Shown here: positions 61,995 to 64,000 of the stretch, in pieces
Layout of the letters: every line of letters begins with the position of its first letter
Position numbering within the stretch: the first letter of the stretch is position 1
Assembly (NCBI RefSeq): GCF_001039355.2
Contig: NW_019775047.1
Coordinates: forward strand, 303,462-367,461
DNA: 64,000 nt
Reading direction: 5' to 3'
DNA from: Lingula anatina
Taxonomy: Eukaryota > Brachiopoda > Lingulata > Lingulida > Lingulidae
Notes under the pieces: generated by a model
Told to the model about the DNA's origin: nothing
What the model saw: the letters and a program-made list of their open reading frames with translations, nothing else
Database searches by the model: none
Program-made: the position numbers and the translations under genes

Positions 61995-62891
61995 CCAAAA
62001 ACATATGCAACATGTTCAGTTATCAAATGTAGGTTTTAAGAAATCCAAAGTACAGATCACAATATTCCCTACATCAATATACAAGAAGGAAAATCTTGCT
62101 GTGCAACTTTCACAATTTTTATCGTTTGAAATGCAAGAAAATAAACATTTAAATAAACTTGTGCATCAACTGGTCGATAAAATGAAACATGTTGATAAGA
62201 GAACAGCAAAAGCTAGAAAAGAAAAAAATATCAATCACATGTCCGTTAATTTCTTAGCAAAACCGAGATTTGTTCAACTAAATTTTATTCTAGCGTTAAA
62301 TTATTTATATTTGGTCATTCTGCGAACCCAGACGTCACACGTTCAATCATACTGATTTTCGAAAAGATTCCTTTTTGTAACCAAACAAAGCTACTAGGCA
62401 AATCTTAAGTAAAACAAAAATGCGGTTTGGCAGTTACAGGGACTGATGTTTTGGGATGACGGCAACGACTGACAGTGATATATACAGACATAACCAGCGC
62501 CCGAATTTAAAAATAAACAATCTTTTTTTTTCGTTATCATATAACTATTATGGTGAAAAAAATAGATTAATACTAATACAAGAAAGAAGTTTATTTTCCG
62601 TTTTATGCACGGCACTCATATTCAGCAAATCGGCTTCTCGTGAAGTAAATTTTGCAATTAAAAACTGAAGTTTTTATTCACTAGAAAAACAGGCTGGTTG
62701 AGATCCGTTTGTACAATTTTCAATTTCCAAGAGATTATATACCGCTTTTTTTCTTACATGAGCATCACAAGAACAACAAACGTTATATGTACAGTATTAG
62801 CATTAGACCATTACATAGTAAACATTTAATACTCTTAGACATTTCCATTTATCACCACGGTATGCAATATGTGCTTCTTACAATTAAAGTA
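61991..62891. other. Non-coding stretch, nothing recognised
   Basis: AT-rich sequence between the TA repeat and the LINE fragment. One Lys-rich open frame (62005-62355) is discussed among the rejected items. Confidence 0.45.
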
Positions 62892-63400
62892 ATGAAATGG
62901 AGATAAGCAGGACATATCAGTAGAATCAGAGATGACAGATGGACAATGCTGACAGAATTGACATCAAGTTATGGATATACACTCATTGGACAATAGAAGT
63001 GTCACCCCTACTGATCCAATACTTTGGGGGGAGATAAATGACTGTGGAATGATATGCTCTTGGTATCATTTCATTAACATCAAATTTCACAAAAAGGCCA
63101 ACAGTACAATTCCATGGTACAGCGGTTTTATACTCATCAGTCACATTATAAATAGACCAGGCATTATAATTTTGATTACTCTGATTCAGGGGGTGACACT
63201 TCTATCGTCCAGTGTGTGTAAGAAACAAGGGAAGCCTCGTAAGAAATGAAAAGATGAATTAGAAGAGTACTGAAAAAAACAAACAAACTGGAAGTGTGAA
63301 GCCCAAGACAGAATACACTAGAAGAAGCATGCTGAGGCCTTCGTCCAACAGTAGAACACTTAAGGCTCTGGATGATGATGATGGTGATGATGATGATACA
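62892..63400 (+). mobile_element. LINE (non-LTR retrotransposon) 3' end, interrupted by a MITE
   Basis: Two pieces of a reverse-transcriptase C-terminus can be read: 62892-62979 (MKWR.AGHISRIRDDRW) and about 63222-63399 (QGKPRKK, KDELEEYWKK, CEAQDRIH.KKHAEAFVQQ). These match the end of RTE-like and related LINE proteins (WRWAGHIAR..DDRW, GRPRxRWxDD, AQDRxxWxxxxEAFVQQ). It ends in a (GAT)n tail near 63373-63399, a usual LINE 3' terminus. In-frame stops show it is dead. The middle is occupied by a MITE at 62980-63218. Confidence 0.7.
62980..63218. mobile_element. MITE inserted in the LINE fragment
   Basis: The left end reads cactcattggacaatagaag, tgtcacccc; the right end reads gggggtgacacttctatcgt, ccagtgtg. 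The reverse complement of the right end matches the left over about 25 nt. The roughly 239-bp interior is non-coding. LINE reading resumes after the element, so it inserted after the LINE. Confidence 0.65.
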
Positions 63401-64000
63401 AAATCCAAAACAAAACCACTTACAGAAACGGAAATCATATTCCAGCTGAGAGTTTTAAGTTTTAAGTTTTATCTTGGCTATTAAAGAGTATTGCTGGAAA
63501 ATTCTTACTTGGAGCTTTAAATTGTCAGAATATTTTAATTATTTATCTATAAAGATATGTCAAGTCACCACCAGCCTTTAATGCCCTAAGAACCCTTTTA
63601 CAAATGTCACTGTGCCAAACGTGAAATTATAACTGTAAAGAATCTGTTTCAAGGCAGTTACTGAAATTAAGAAAGCTATGTAAATGATATATGTACACGT
63701 AACCACGCCTTCAAATTTCAAATATTCAGTATTTTATCTGTAAAAGACTTCAAAATCCGTCATGCTATATTAATTTAAACACCACATGCAAAGATCTTTG
63801 AACACAGCCTTTTTAATGAGCAGCGTAGTATTAACAATGGTCATCAATGGTAAGTAGAATAAAAATTAGTTCCGATTGTTTGGCCTTGTAGGCTCTTAAG
63901 GTTTGATCTTTAACACCATACATTCGATTACCTCGCACATTTTAACGGCTTGAATTCCCCTGCGAAAATTATCTCATTTAAACGCTAACTTCACGGATTT
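63401..64000. other. Non-coding right end of the window
   Basis: AT-rich sequence with no recognisable exon, RNA gene or repeat border. Confidence 0.5.

Noticed and set aside
62005-62355. Plus-strand Lys-rich open frame of 116 codons
   Set aside because: It has a possible acceptor (aaatgtag) and helical-looking residues, but no recognisable family, no supported partner exon and very AT-rich composition. Too weak to call.

Overview
This is a eukaryotic, marine-invertebrate-like genomic window with intron-rich genes, AT-rich introns, GT/AG splice sites and a heavy load of small repeats. The repeats include MITE-like elements, tRNA-derived modules, Tc1/mariner, hAT, Ty1/copia and LINE remnants, and a dispersed repeat family that I associate from memory with marine metazoans. 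A mollusc or other lophotrochozoan is my best guess; the species cannot be fixed from the sequence.

Gene 1 (about 2005-11100, +, 5' end missing) is a multi-exon gene for a secreted-type protein. It has one peritrophin-A/CBM14-like cysteine module, two von Willebrand factor type D (VWD) domains and a C8-like cysteine region, and ends at a TAA at 11100. Each VWD domain is encoded by a pair of exons with the same phases, which points to internal duplication. From 11101 to about 15278 there is intergenic sequence with repeats.

Gene 2 (16112-42396, +, possibly starting at 15279) is a complete inosine-5'-monophosphate dehydrogenase (IMPDH). I could trace it through 15 coding exons with consistent phases, giving 515 residues against 514 in human IMPDH2. 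Three aspects stand out. An upstream 284-nt exon can splice in frame to give an N-terminal extension of 96 residues. The penultimate exon exists as two tandem 84-nt versions (35780-35863 and 35942-36025). The terminal exon also appears twice (42375 and 50571), the second time inside a larger sequence duplication.

The introns carry several mobile elements. A Ty1/copia fragment (27980-30188) abuts a shortened hAT element (30189-31572) next to a single-n contig join. Downstream, 40612-48584 is repeated almost identically at 48586-56607, and 56608-57384 is repeated at 58500-59262. Single n's or a 750-n gap sit at the joins. I read this as two haplotypes placed end to end by the assembler rather than a true segmental duplication.

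The right end (58135-64000) has no gene I can recognise. It holds a roughly 365-bp haplotype-specific insertion rich in ACGTCA motifs, three tRNA-like polymerase III modules in a row on the minus strand, a long hairpin, and the 3' end of a LINE split by a MITE. All coordinates were derived by eye, so splice junctions are predictions without transcript support.
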